64,000 nt of DNA. Source: Hirudinaria manillensis. Lineage: Eukaryota; Annelida; Clitellata; Hirudinida; Hirudinidae. Of the stretch, positions 31,703-45,619 are shown one piece after another (the first letter of the stretch is position 1; every line of letters begins with the position of its first letter). The position numbers and the translations under genes were made by a program. The DNA is taken from contig CM067536.1 of the NCBI GenBank assembly GCA_034509925.1, positions 7,900,001 through 7,964,000 on the forward strand, in the 5' to 3' direction. Below the pieces are notes generated by a model that did no database searches, was not told the origin of the DNA, and worked only from the letters and a program-made list of their open reading frames with translations.

Positions 31703-32338
31703 AATTTTAAGTAATTTTGAAGCTAGCCTGCATCAAATTTAACAAAAGTCTTTTTTGTGAAGAATGATCACTGAAAGATGGGCCTTAATTAATTGATTAT
31801 AATACGTGCTTTACTCGACAACTTTATAATAAATTATTTATTAGTTAACAAAGATTGTTAAGAGTTTAATGTGATAGATTAAGTCCAAATGGAATTGATT
31901 TAATTGTTTTAGAAATTCAATTAAAGGTATAAATATACCTTTAAAACCACTTGAACGCGTTCAATTAGTAAGATAATAAAGCTACAGAAATTAAATGCAT
32001 GGTTTTATTTGATTTTAATTATTATTTATTTGTAAAATAGTGAAACTTTTCAACGATAATAGTGTTAAATGTTAGTGATAACAATATCAACCGTGCTCTC
32101 TGCTGAGCTCTATTTAAATGTGATAAAGTTGCAAAACTTTGAGCTCCATTTATTACGCTTTAATTAAAAAAATTTTCCAGTTAACTTTGTCATCGACAGT
32201 CAATTCATTCTTAAATTAATGCTCGGTCTTAGTTTTGTTTACGTCGCTTTTTTTTTTAGTCTTGCCGATATTAATGAGGCCGTTTTCGCCGTAGAAGATT
32301 CCTTGTGAAAAAGTTAAGGACATACCTTTTTAAGAGAC
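31703..32338. other. Intergenic, between UBX array and TTC7
   Basis: Begins with a diverged form of the array's 3' untranslated region up to about 31870, then AT-rich sequence that must include the TTC7 promoter and leader. No further gene seen. Confidence 0.5.
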
Positions 32339-33105
32339 ATGGCAGGAAAAATGAAAAGTGCCAAATTAGAATCAGATATTGACCGACTGAGAGCTGAAGC
32401 CAATTGGTCAAAATTGTTGGACCTAACGAAGCAGATATCTTCCAAAGTTCCACACTATGGTAATTCGATTTATTAGCTTTAAGTGGCTTAATATATTTTG
32501 CGAGGCTGACTCATGTGACCGTCCTCTTATAAATGCTATGGACGAGACATTCATTGTTTGAATACTAGTTGGAAAACATGACAGGAGATCACTATTTGAT
32601 AGTAAATGACTATCTGAAAAGTAAGTTCCAAGACGTGTCTTGCTTGTTTCAGAATTCACAACAAAATTTATTCAATGCGAATGTAAACTGGAGAGATATT
32701 GCATAGACAATCCTCTGCTCAGCTCTAACCAGCTGGTAACTCCTGGTTCTCCATCTCAGGAGGCACAGACCATCCTCAAGGAGTTGCTGGAGGTCTCTCA
32801 GATGGAAACAAAGGTGATCTTTGATTCTCTGTCAAATGGCCTCCATTGAATTTTAGAGTTTTCACTTTTGCAGTTTTTTTGGGGGGATTTTGCAGTCGAA
32901 TAAAAATATAGCAACATTATTGGTGGCATCGGATCTTTATGAATAGTTATAGTATCTGGTTATTTAGTAAGGTATTTTTCTTTTCCAAAACAATTAAAAA
33001 CAGGTTAGTGATGAACCAAAATCAAAAACTAAATTAAAATAACTCATCATTTTGATTTACTAACCATTATTTACTGATTTTATTTTGTGCCAACAAATGA
33101 TGCCT

Positions 33106-33137
<32 letters not shown>

Positions 33138-34083
33138 TATAATGCTTGACATTCCTAATAATTATATGGAATAAATTGGACTGATTGAGAGAAAAACTGT
33201 AAATTATTGCTTTCCAATTCTATAAACACTTCTTTGCCAGTCTGACCTGAAGCAAGATGCCTTCCTCTTGCTGGGGAAAATGTACTATGTCACCTCTCAG
33301 TACGAAAAGGCACTCAGAGCATACGAGGAAGTTAAGTTGGAAGAATTGCCCGTGGTTGATATCAATAGCAGAAAACTGAAACTCATTGGAGAAGCATTTG
33401 CCATCAAAGGTTTGTGACCATGAATAGTGATTTGGTTAAATGATTGTGACTGTTTATCAATAAAGAATTGATTGAATTTGGATTTTATGATATTTTTGTT
33501 TATATATGATTATTGATATTTGAGTTGGTAACATCAAAATATTATTTGAAATAAATATTTCAACTTTTATTTCTCTCCAAATCACAGAACATGTGACCAA
33601 TTAGTCAATCACTTTATCACCAGCATTACAATCAACTTTGCATATTCATGATTCTCTTTATGCATTATGCATCTCGATAGTGCATTCGCAACCTTCATTG
33701 CTTAAGCACAACTCTGAACTGGAGATCTGGATTATGGAACGTCGCTTTTCATTCCACCCGTGCTCATTCTCTCTCTCCGTCGTTCCAGGCATCTGCCTGG
33801 AAAAGCACTTGGAGCAGCAGACGCCAAATCCAGACGAGACGCAGCAGAACCAAGAGATCGAGGACTCGATCATCCGCTGCTTCGAAAAGTCAGGGGACAT
33901 CTCTCTCTATCAGCTCCAGGAGAGACAGGAAAAGGGCGGGGCAAAGGTAGGGGGCGTGGCCGTCCAGGGCAGCACGGGGCTCTGGAGCGCGGCAGAGGGC
34001 GATGCCTGCAGTCTCAGTCCCATCGTGGAACATGCGGTGCAGAAGTTTCCGCTGATGTACATCAGGAGAGGGTTAGGAGTCGT

Positions 34084-34114
<31 letters not shown>

Positions 34115-34655
34115 GGTTTGAATTTGAGATCCACAGGATGTGGAATTTGGGGATGAATGGAGTTGCTGTTGTTTTGACTCATCATCATCACCACCGTCAT
34201 CGTCGTCATCATCATCATCATTTCAGAGAACTCCAGAAGGGCATTGGAAGGTTCAGAGACCTGTTGAGAGTTGTTGAATCGAAAACCACTCAGGGCCTCA
34301 GACAGGTGGGTGGAAATGGGTGGAAATGGGTGGAATTGAGTGGAATGCTTTTGAATTATAAATGTTTAAGAAGTAATAGGTGGTTTATAATAGACATTTA
34401 ATAATAATAATGATATTAATATTATTTCAATAATATTTAAAAATAATTTAACATTTGTGTACTCTTATTTTTGTAAATTTGATAAATGTTGTGATGATTA
34501 TAATTACTTAAGTTAATTATTATTATGTAACTGATTAGCATATTTAAATGGACTCGTCATTGGGACTAGATCGGAGTCTGCGGAGTCTCTCGTTCATTTT
34601 GAACCAAGGATTTGAACTGATTTGGTCATTGAAACAACGGTTGATCACCAACCAT

Positions 34656-34691
<36 letters not shown>

Positions 34692-37600
34692 TACCATCAT
34701 CAACATCATCATCATCATCAAGAGTATTTTTAGGAAAGGGGTAGAAACAATCGACCAATCAATCGACCAATCAATCAATCAATCAATCAATTGATTTTGA
34801 TCAATACAGGTATTGGCAAGGCAGTTGGCAGAGGTATTGATGAAGAGCACCTGCAGGGCCACCTACGTGCCTGTCACTTCGAACGTTGAGGACATGCATG
34901 AGGCCGGGATGATCAGGCCTAAGATGTACTCGGGTGACGGGTAATGCATTAACATAATTTAGTCATAACTGTTCTAATTAATATTCGATGAACGTCCGGT
35001 TATGGTAATAATGCATTTGTAAATATTTAAATGCAAATATAGATTGATAAATCTATTTAATATGTTATATATTATTTAACATATATTGATTGAATATATT
35101 GATAAATATATTATATATTATTTAATATATAGATTGAATATATTTAACCTTTGCAGATTGTTATGGAGTTATTAACTATACATAACTAGTTAATTATTAA
35201 CCATTTGATTAATTAAGTAACTAATTATTTAAACAACGTCCGCAGGTTGTTTGTGCCGAAAGACGACGGAGAAGAAGCTCTGTTGTTGCTCCTCATTTCG
35301 GAATCCATCGTCAGTTTCGTGCACTCGTTGCCTTGTTGTTGTTGTTGTTGTGTTGTTGGTCTTGTTATTGTCAGTGTTGTGAGTCCTAATTGTCATTGTT
35401 GTTGTTGTTGTTGTGTTGTTGGTCTTGTTATTGTTGTCACGTCAGTGTCGCGAGTCCTAATTGTCATTGCTGTTGTTGTTGTTGTCTTGGTTCATAGTTG
35501 GTCCTGTTGTCACATTCTTATGTGAGTCCAAGTTGTTGTTGTTGTTGTTGTCAAGCAAGCAACAGTTATTTCAGGCGACTCATTTTCATTAATTTGCTGA
35601 CTTATTTTGTGAATGAAGGAAATAATAATAATAATAATAATAATAATAGTTGGTAATAATAAAAATGTTATTAATAATTGTCACAATGTCAATATAATCA
35701 AACCAACTTTAATATATAATGTTGTTGTTTATATGCATATATTATGTAATATAATTCATTATAATTAAATAATTATATTATATTAATTATAATTATTTAT
35801 ATTATTTCAACCGCCATCAAATTTGCAGGCGACTCGCGAGGTGGTCCTGAACAGGTCCTCTGAACTTTCTCAGGCGAGGGCGCTCACACTGCACAACGCC
35901 ACGGCAGTCTATGACCTGCTCACCATCTGCCTCGCCAGGAAGGCACACTTCGGTCTGCTGGCAGACGTTAGTGGTGATGAAGACGATGATGATGGTGACG
36001 ATGATGGTGGTGGTGGTGGTGATTATGATGATGATGATGATGGTGGTGATGGTGGTGATGATTATGATGGTGGTGGTGATGGTGGTGGTGGTGATGATGA
36101 TGGTGGTGGTGGTGACGATGATGGTGGTGGTGGTGGTGATTATGATGATGATGATGGTGGTGATGGTGGTGATGATTATGATGATGGTGGTGGTGGTGGT
36201 GGTGATGGTGGTGGTGGTGATTATGATGATGGTGGTGTTAGCAATAAGGATATCCATAGATTGTGATGGTAATGGTGATGATGATGATGACGGTCGCGAC
36301 GAACATAAATATTACTTTTAAAAAAAAAAAAGATTTTTATTGAGAATAAAACGACTTTTTATTTAATTTAATTTTGTTTTGTTTTTTTGTGCATAAATTT
36401 AAAATTATGATTTAATAGCACCCCACATTTACTTGATTTGTATCATTTGTTGCATAATTGAATAATGTAATATCGTGATAAATTATGACCTTGTTGATGA
36501 TGTCTTAACTTAACTAATTATTATTACTTAACTATTACTTAACTTAATTATTATTACTTAACTTAATTATTATTACTTAACTTAACCATTGCAGACGTAC
36601 GAGAAGGCCATGAAGTTTTCGTTCAACGAGTTCCACATTTGGTATCAATTCGCTCTGTCGCTCATGTGCTCGCAGAAGGTGAGGAGGTGTGGGGGGAGAT
36701 GCTAATTAATTAATTAATTAATTAATGATGACCTATCTCAGCGATTGATTGATTGATTGGCCTTTCGTTTGTTTGATTGATTGATGTCTGTTTATCTGAT
36801 TGAATTCTTAAACAGTCAATTAAACAATCGATTGAAGTACACAAGGTCCTACCTAGTACTGAAGGAGTGCATGAAACTGGAACCTCGCAACCCTACCCTG
36901 TACATGCTGGCAGCCAAACTCTGCTACGAGCATCTAAACCAGGTTTGTTTATTTTGTGACTTCATGACTCGTGATATTTTGAATAGCTAATGATGATGAT
37001 GATGACCTGACCGCATCCAATCCAGGTGGAGGAGGGCATTCGACATTCCGAGAAGGCCGTCGAGGTCCTGACCCAACCTATCGCCATGGAAGACCGAGAG
37101 AAGTCGGTGCCGTTGACGGAGGCTCACAGGACCCTGGTCCTGGCCAAGAGCCACCTGTTCCTGGGCATCGGGTACAGCATCAAGACGGCCGAGATGAAGA
37201 TGATGTCGGAGAGACAGACCTGCCAGAAGATGGCGCTGGAGTCGATTGCCCAGTGAGTGATGATGATGATGATGATGATGATTATGGTGTTGACAATGAA
37301 GATGATGGTGGTTACGATGAAGATGATGATTATGGTGGTGACAATGATGATGATGATGATGATGATGATGGTGGTAATGTGCCCTTGGTTGCTGTAATTG
37401 TTATAGTTTTGTTAGTTATTATAATTGGTATAAAATTATTGTGATAATATTATTATTGACGTTTATAATTACCATTATTATTATTATTATTATTATTAAC
37501 TAACAATAGTTGATATTTACAGTTCCCTCAGTTTGGATTCCAACAACCACTTGACTTATTTCCACATGGCTCACCAGATGGCAATGATTAGGAAGGTAAT

Positions 37601-39162
37601 GGTGATGATGATGAAGATAATGATGTTTTGAAATGCCAAGCTTTATTATTATTATTATCATTATTATTATTATTATTATTATTATAAATTGATTCAAAAA
37701 TTGTAATTTAAAAAAACTTTCCTATTATGAATCATCCCCACAAACTATTCTTTATTTAATATCTTCTCCAGGTCAATCTACGCCTTTCAACACCATCATC
37801 ATCATAATCATCATCGTCACCATCATTATCATAATCAACATCGAAATCATTATCACAATCATCATCACCACCATCATCGTCTTCGTCATCAGATTCCAGA
37901 AGCCCTGGTGAACGTCCGGAAGGCCCTGGAGCTGCGTCAGGACCACCCGCAGTCCCTGCACCTCCTCGTCCTCCTCCTCACCTCCCAGAAACACCTCGAG
38001 GAAGCCTCCAGGCTCGTCGACGCCACCCTCGCCGAGTTTCCCGACGACTTCAGGTTCCGTTGCGAGCTTGCGTCGCCATCTTTCGACGGGCTTTTTTTTA
38101 TATTTATTCAATTATTTAATCAATAATTTAATTATTTTAATCAGAAAAGACAAATTTATTTTCTCTTCTCTTTTTTCCATCCAACACACAAAAATACATT
38201 TTAATCTGAATTATCTTTTAATTCATCTAATTTCTTTTTAAAATTCCTCTTTTAATTATTCATCGTCATCATCATCATCGTCAACGCCGTCATCATCAAC
38301 GTCGTCACCATCGTCATCAACGTCGTCATCATCATCAACAGCCTGATGTTCACGAAGTGCAAAATCGACTCCGAACTCGGTCGAGTTGAACTCGGACTCC
38401 ACACGTGCAAAAGGATGTTGCAACTCTGCAAGAAGGTCTTTGAGGCTTCCTCCAACTGCAACAGGTGGGAGGAGGAGGATCATCATCATCAACAACAACA
38501 TCATCATCAACAACATTATCATCAACAACATCATCATCATCATCATCAACAACATTATCATCAACAACAACATCATCATCATCAACAACAACATTATCAT
38601 CAACAACATCATCATCATCATCAACAACATTATCATCATCATCAACAACAACTTTATTATTATTATCATCATCAACAAAAACATTATCATCAACATCATC
38701 ATAGTCGTCAGTGTTTTAATCATTATCCCCTATTGGCATTGCCTGCTCCTTATTGTCATCATCATCATCATCATCATCACCACCACCATCATCATCATCA
38801 TTGAACTCAAAGTAGTCATCATCATCTTCATTGTTGATGCTGTTATTGCTGTTGATCTGATTGATGATTGACTAATTGATTGATTAATTGATTGACTAAT
38901 TGATTGATTGATTGTTGGTGTCATCTGCGTTGGTCATCATCACCATAACCATCATCATCATCATCGGTTGTTTGATTGCCCCAGCAGCGACGAAAGAGGG
39001 ACGGGCCTCCTGGACAGGATAACCAGCGATGCCAGGAGTCTCCTTCAGATCCAGTTGTATGACCTGGCAGACAGAGATTCAGGTTATAGGTTCTTCATAT
39101 TATTATTATTATTATTATTATTACGTTGTCGTCGTCGTCATCATCACCACCATCATCGACAC

Positions 39163-39193
<31 letters not shown>

Positions 39194-40413
39194 TATTTTT
39201 AATGCAAATTTTCCTCTTCTTCTCGGCTTCATTTCCGATGATGAATGATTACTGAGCATTACTGGTGCTCTCAGCAATTCACCCAAGCACTCTCTGTAGT
39301 ATGTTGGCAATGCCCAATTACTAATAATATTATTATTAAAATTTTTATTTTTATTATTATTGCAATTAAACTTCAGATTGTCCTTTTTCCACCACCACTC
39401 TTATTGAAACCTCACCCTCTCACTCTCTCTCTCTCTCTCTCTTAGGTTCGACGAAGGCAGAGTCTGTGGCAGCCTCCAGGCTTGAGCATGCCCTCTCGGA
39501 GGTGGCCTCATCCATGAACAGCGGCCTCCAGCCTAGAGGTGAGAACCAGCAGGCCTGGACGCTCCAGGCTCAGATCTGGCTCCTGCTGGCAGAGCTTTAC
39601 CTCAAAACGGACAAGCCGGAGGCAGCCCATGCCTGCATTCAGGAGGCCGGCCTCCTCTGCCCGATGTCCCACGTCGTCTCGTACGCCCGGGGCAGGTACC
39701 ACGAGGCCGGGGACAGGCTGGCGGAGGCCCGCAGGGTCTATGAGAATGCCGTCTCCATCAACCCGTGTCACGTCAAGAGCCTGCTCAGGCTCGGCGTCGT
39801 GCTTCACAAGCTGGGCAACGACAGACTGGCCGAGACCACGCTCAGGAGTGCGGTCAGCTGCGACCCCACTTCGAGTTCTGCTTGGTACGTTTGAGTCGTA
39901 GGTCATTGTCATGGCGACCACAGTGGCGGGATGTTGATTCTGTTTTATTTGTTTAATCAATTAATTAATTAATTATTTATTTATTTATTTATTTATTTAC
40001 TATTTTATTCACACAAACTGGGGGGTCACTTGGACCACTAACACAACAATCTGATCAATTAGTATATATACAAAAAAAAATCAACAGTAGTAGAATTGTG
40101 ATGGTCTCCTCAGGCCCGTGTTAAATAAGCTGAAGTCGTACAAACAGAACATTAAAACATGGTCAGCCATGTTTAGGAGTTTAGGATTTGGAAAAGCAAA
40201 ATGAATATTTAACAGTTTAATTAATTAATTAATTAATTATTTATAATAATATTATTTATTTCTTTCTTTCGTCCCTCTAGGAGAGCCTTAGGGCAGGTCC
40301 TTCAGTCTCTGGGCGAGAGCAGTGTGGCCACGGACTGCCTCATGACAGCCCTTGAACTTGAACAGACCGATCCGATTCTACCGTTCACAATCATCCACAG
40401 GGTCTGCACTTGA
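32339..40413 (+). CDS. TTC7: Tetratricopeptide repeat protein 7 (TTC7), complete
   Basis: Exons: 32339-32459, 32653-32813, 33241-33409, 33789-34071, 34227-34305, 34810-34940, 35246-35309, 35829-35966, 36595-36678, 36838-36942, 37026-37252, 37523-37595, 37893-38053, 38342-38464, 38985-39082, 39446-39884, 40281-40413. All phases agree, giving 862 residues against about 845-860 in vertebrate TTC7A/B. The start MAGKMKSAKLESDIDRLRAE matches the family N-terminus. Further family blocks are AFAIKGICLE, VPKDDGEEALLLLLISES, AVYDLLTICLARK, NPTLYMLAAKLC and the C-terminal end LPFTIIHR. TPR helices run through most of the C-terminal half (KALELRQDHPQSLHLLVLLL, AVSINPCHVKSLLRLGVVL). TTC7 with EFR3 and FAM126 holds phosphatidylinositol 4-kinase alpha at the plasma membrane. 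Introns carry (GAT)n, (ATC)n and (CAA)n repeats. Confidence 0.94.
35967..36250. repeat. (GGTGAT)/(GAT)n microsatellite directly after a TTC7 donor
   Basis: About 270 bp of GGT and GAT triplets starting at the splice donor GTTAGT of the exon ending at 35966. Long open frames of poly-Asp or Gly on plus and Thr/Ile on minus are artefacts. Confidence 0.9.
37253..37380. repeat. (GAT)n microsatellite directly after a TTC7 donor
   Basis: Starts at the GTGAGT donor of the exon ending at 37252 and continues for about 120 bp with GGT interruptions. Confidence 0.85.
37790..37892. repeat. (ATC)n microsatellite running up to a TTC7 acceptor
   Basis: CAT/ATC triplets fill the last 100 bp of the intron and end in the acceptor GTCATCAG. 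The same intron starts with GAT triplets after its donor at 37596. Confidence 0.85.
38465..38800. repeat. (CAA)(CAT)n compound microsatellite in TTC7 intron
   Basis: Alternating CAACAACATCAT and TTATCAT blocks over more than 230 bp, with a further CAT block at 38755-38800. Predicted peptides of Gln/His or Asn/Ile are repeat artefacts. Confidence 0.9.
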
Positions 40414-40970
40414 ACTTCGAGGGGTCGCTGGTCTGAAATTAGGTCACCTCTAACATTTAGGTCAGGTCGGGTCAGGCTGATTGCGGAGAGATGGAGATGC
40501 GGAGAGAGAGGGCACTACTCATATATTGTGTCTTTTTAATTTTTGTTTATCTTAGAAATTGCTCAGTGACCTCGATTTGTGATGTCTGCTTGTCGATAGA
40601 CCAGCTGCCCCTCTCCGATTGGCTGGGCCTTCGTCCAATGATTTTCCCCATCGAAGTGTTTTGAGTTTCCATTGGCTCCTGTTCCATGTCCTCAACTTGA
40701 ATCCACTGCAGACGATAGTTCGATAGTTCGGGAATGCCGAGGTGCGGGTTTACCTCCGATACGATTTTATCCGATGTGGTCAATTCCTTTGTTGCCGTCT
40801 CATTCTTGATAATTATTCTCAAATTGGTAATTACGTTATTTATAATTTATTAATAATTATATTATTTGTGATTGTTGGTTTTAAATTATCATCTGTCGGG
40901 ATGAAATGATTATTGAGATGGATTGACGAGTTTCATCCAGAATGATTCGCATTTTGTCCATCAAATTGAC

Positions 40971-41013
<43 letters not shown>

Positions 41014-44000
41014 CATTATTAATATTATTATTATTGTTATTATTATTATTATTATTATTAATTGTTATTAGTTTACTGTTGTTGATCAATCGTTATTAGT
41101 TAGTGCTGAAGGTCTAATTATTTTTTGCAGCCATGGAGTACTAAATTTCGTTTCCGTTCGTTCGTTCGATTTCACGAGTTGCTTTTCGATTCCAGAGTTG
41201 TTGAATATTTTTTTTCCCGCTTTTAAGTAAAATTCATTTTTTAAAACAATTCCAAAAGAGGAAAAAATAACTGGAAATTGGAAAGCTGGTATTTTCCAAG
41301 TCTACCTAACTGATCGGACATCTCTACTCAGCATCGGTTCCATTCCATATGATTCCAACCGGGTGGTAGCGTCTCGCTCTTTTCCAAGCCAGAGCCGGCC
41401 CTCTTCCTGAGCCCCGGCTCCAGCAAAGGTCATCAAGTCTCATTAAAGATTTCACGGACGCCGTCCCAAAAAGTTTTTTAGATATTTGACAGACTCGTCT
41501 ACTTTCTGTTGGGTATTTAAAGATCGTTTATACTCTCCAACTGAGGTGTCAGACTCCATTGAAGTTCACCCGCGGTCTGTCAGCGGCCTAACCGGTATTT
41601 TCGAATCGTACGTAGGCGAGGGGAAGCGGATTTTACAATTTAGGTTACGGCGACCTCTAGTGGATTTAAGCAGAAAAAAGTAGACGTCTTACAATATTGT
41701 TTATGTCAATAAAGTGAATTACTTAGTTAATTACTTACGTAAATCATCAACTGATTACGTTAAGGCTGAGCCAAGTGCCACGTTTTATCATTGGCTCTGG
41801 GTCAGTTCGGTCAGTCAGTTGTTTTCAACATTGGGGGTACCTCTGGCTTGACCCTTTTTTGGCTCTGACTACCTGACTACTGTCGCGTATTATTGGACTT
41901 TGCAGGCATTCATCGTCGTCATCATCATCAGAGTCGTCGCCGTCGTCATAGTCATCGGCGTAGTCGTCATCATTGCAGTTTTCTTATCACAAATCCGCGT
42001 CATCACCTCGAATGGGCGTCAATTTCGTCATCAGCTTGTCGATTGGAATGTCTGCATGATATCTGCATAATATTTGCATAATGTCTGCATAATGTCCATC
42101 GCTAATGAGGTGGCGATGATACTGTGATTATAATATTACAATAAGTAAGTACGTAAGTTGTGCTATGTTACCGGGCTTATTCATCATCATCTTCGTCATC
42201 AGCGGATGTTTTAATCTTTGTAAGAGGATTTCTTTTTGGAGTCAATTCGTAATTTCAAAACTCCTGTATCGTAATTAACGCTATTGTTATTAAAACTCTT
42301 TGTATTTCGATTGTTGTTGCTGCTGTTGTTGTTGTTGTTCAAAGGGGTATCATAAAATATCGTCACGTGAATGTTGCTCTTCTTTCACGATTAACAACAA
42401 CAACAGCAACAACTACACCAACAATATCAACAACAACAACAACAACAACAGCATTACTATAATTTATTCATATCATAAATCAACCTTCTAGCTAACACAC
42501 ATCCATACACGTACTATAGTCACGCACACATACACACACGCACGCACGTACACACAGGTAGACGTGCCTTCGTGATGGCAGAGACAATGGACAATGTCCT
42601 TGCAAATGGCCGAATAATGGCAGCCAGAAGTATAAAAATCGCAACCTTTAGACGCTAGAGGTTCGTTCTGATTGTAATAATTTATTATCGAGGCTTGCTA
42701 ATAATAATAATTATTATTATTATTGATTATTTAATTAAGCTTATTACTTAATTAAATAAGGTCTTGCCGCTGCACCCAACAGGCCTATCATTTTTCCTAT
42801 GCTAAATAAAGGCTTTGACTTTTATGAGAGTTGGATGAGATTCTGTTGCGTAGCAAAAGGTGGTTTAAGGCCGATCTTAAATGGTGAGTGTGTCCTTGTC
42901 TCAGTTCAAATTTCGCTTTAATCTGAAATTTATTTTTCTGATTTTGGTCATTTCTACGATTCGGGCGCCAAGAATTAAGGAAAATAGTTTGATTTAGAAT
43001 TATTAATTCTGGTTATTACACTTTAAGATCCATTGTAATGCTTTAACAAAGCTCTGATCAAAAACCTTAATCAAAATACTATCGATCCAAGTTCAAAATC
43101 ATTGCTCTGAAGCTATGGATATGAGAATTTTTACGGCCACCTTAAAGAGAATTCCTCGTCCAAAGAAGAAATATTGTCAACCTATTCTAAATCTCCTTTT
43201 ATTTTGTTTTGCTTCCAAAGAGAAATTTATGTACTTTTTCATGTCAATAGCCACCTTGAAACGACTCGAGTTGAATGGAAATCTGATTGCGAACAATTCG
43301 TAAAATTTTCATTTAAAAATATCTTAAAGACGACGTCCGGGGTTGTCACCTGAGGTGTGAATGCTTTTCTGTTTCGACTATGGCTGTTAAGTGACTGTTG
43401 ATTGGTGGGTATTTATGGATGTTTATGTTTATTAATAATACGAATATTGGTTCCATTAATAGCCATATTTATTTTGTGTTTATGAGGGTTAGTCCACCCC
43501 AACCTCCAACCCCCCCTAGAAGAAGTTGATGCAATAGCATCCCTATGCATAACCATGGCCTAACACGTTGCTTGTATTTATGCTTACAGTTCAAATATGT
43601 AAATAATAATCTTAATATTAACTTATATTATTTGTTTGTTTGTTTATTTATTTGGCGTAGACTTTAAAAACATGAATAAAAGCGTCGTTGAAAATTGCAC
43701 CGACATTAGTCAGACACAATCGTGTATTATACAATCAACCAATCAATCAAAACAATCAATCATCTTTCAATCACTGGTTGAGTCACGTCTGATTGTAAAT
43801 TGCCAAGTAAGCCAGGTACAGGCGAACAATAGGTGGTTGGCAATTCTATGGCTCATTAATATTTATTCATTGGTTCATTGATATTCATAAATCCACTTAT
43901 CAATAGTCAGATAATATCTCATTATATATTCATTATTTGATTGTTTACTAGTCATATCATGGCTCATAAATATTCATACACATAATTAATTAGCGTCCAT

Positions 44001-45619
44001 CTAGTACTGTCTTTCGGGTGCCATTTCAAAACCCAATTTAATTTGCCAATTTATGATGATGATTATTATTATTATTATAATTATGACAATTATTATCATA
44101 ATAACAATTATTATTAAAAGTTTTATCATTATTACTATTAATGTTATTGTTATTGTTATCATTTGTTGCGCAATTTATTACACAATATGTCGTGTTTATA
44201 AGTATGAATAGGTATTATTGTCTCAGGTTGGATATCCAACCATGCTTCCCATTGTAAGAAATTATCTTTTTGTATCAAGATTTCTTTATTAGTCTCTGTG
44301 CGCATTTGTGTACGTGTGATTGTATGTTTGTTTGTTTGTGTTTTGCATGTGGATTCCTCTCACCTTTGCATAACTCTCTCAAACGGCTTGAGGTCGCTCG
44401 TGAGCGTGATACGAGTGTCAATGCAGGTATAAAAAGGTTGGTCCAACCAGGTGACAGTTTAGATTTTGTTTCACTGCGTTTGGACCTTCTTTTAAGTGAT
44501 AGAAATTTTTGCCGAACTGCTGATTAAAAAAAGTAATTTTGACGTTATTGTTTTTAGTTTTAAAATTTTAATTTATTCCTTTACACTAATTAATCGTAAA
44601 ATCAGTTTAATGGCAAAAAATGCTGAGGAAGTCAATGCCTCACTGAAAGTGAATAATATATTTTTACTAATAGTAATAATTTTTCCTCAAATGTTAAAAT
44701 AAAAACCTCAGAGTGCCGATATGATAAAGAAATTTAATTTAATTTAATTATAATTTATAATTAATTAATATTTAAAAAAAAATTATAAATTGATGGAAAT
44801 ATAACGAATATAATTCGACGGATATAAGACGATGTTGTAAGCAAAACCTTTGAAGTAAATTCATTTACCCAATTATCGTCAACCGAAGAAATTCAATCAC
44901 AAGAGAGATTCCTGATAATGATTTCATGCAAATCAGGCATTTGTCAAAATGGATCATTTGAATTGCAAATAATTCTTCAATAATATTTGCCCTCCAAGGC
45001 TGTTTATAATTACGATATATAATTTCATAATTTAAAATATAATTATGATTAAAATAATTATTATAACAATTTTTTGTTGAATTAGCAACATTTATTCTTA
45101 AATTCATAAATATTTAATAAACAAGAATTTAAGAATTAAGTTTTAAACGTATTAAACGAATTATATATTAAACCAGTTTTAGAATAATTGGAAATAATTT
45201 GTTTATTATTTTAAAATTATGACTTTTTTTATGATTTCAGGTCAGAGGCACCAGTTGAAAACTTATTTCAACCAATTGTTCGGAAGCGAAGAAGAAGAAT
45301 TTTCACGTTGAACGACTGAAAGAATACAAAAAGGTGTTTATTAATTTTTATTTTATTTCTATTTTCGTCTAAAATCTAAAAATGATTCCATTTCAATGTA
45401 TTTAAATTGTAATTAAGTTGTATTTAGTGACGAAAAGTGAAAATTCACAAAATGATCTCCGACGAAACTTTCTGAAAATGATGGTACTTAAGGACGATGT
45501 TCAAATAGTCCCTTAACCTATTTCTTTTTGCGATATTAAACCTGTTAATTATCAATTATGATAATCAAGCAATTGATTGAAAAACGTCAACCACGATTGA
45601 ACATGAACAGGAGTTGAAC
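40414..45619. other. Gene-poor interval between TTC7 and the universal stress protein gene
   Basis: Holds the TTC7 3' untranslated region, an (ATT)n block at about 40972-41062, GTT/CAA triplets at 42305-42460, a CA/CG-rich tract at 42490-42556 and a perfect 16-bp palindrome (GGTTGGATATCCAACC) at 44226-44241. A minus-strand frame at 40547-40822 lacks an ATG start and gives no recognisable family. A stretch at 45241-45340, preceded by TTTCAG and followed by AAGGTG, could be a noncoding first exon of the next gene. Confidence 0.5.
40972..41062. repeat. (ATT)n microsatellite
   Basis: About 90 bp of ATT triplets with a few interruptions, in the interval after TTC7. Confidence 0.9.

Noticed and set aside
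35817..36321. Frames of about 140 residues on both strands after a TTC7 exon
   Set aside because: They begin in the TTC7 exon or its antisense and continue into the GGT/GAT repeat past a GTTAGT donor. TTC7 homology stops exactly at 35966.
38256..38871. Gln/His-, Asn/Ile- and Met/Leu-rich frames
   Set aside because: Repeat translation in a TTC7 intron; only 38342-38464 is exon.
40547..40822. 91-residue minus-strand frame after TTC7
   Set aside because: No ATG start, no recognisable family, no convincing splice partners; could be a lone exon but unsupported.
44226..44241. Perfect 16-bp palindrome GGTTGGATATCCAACC
   Set aside because: Isolated, no neighbouring gene or repeat that would give it a role; palindromes of this size occur by chance in long windows.
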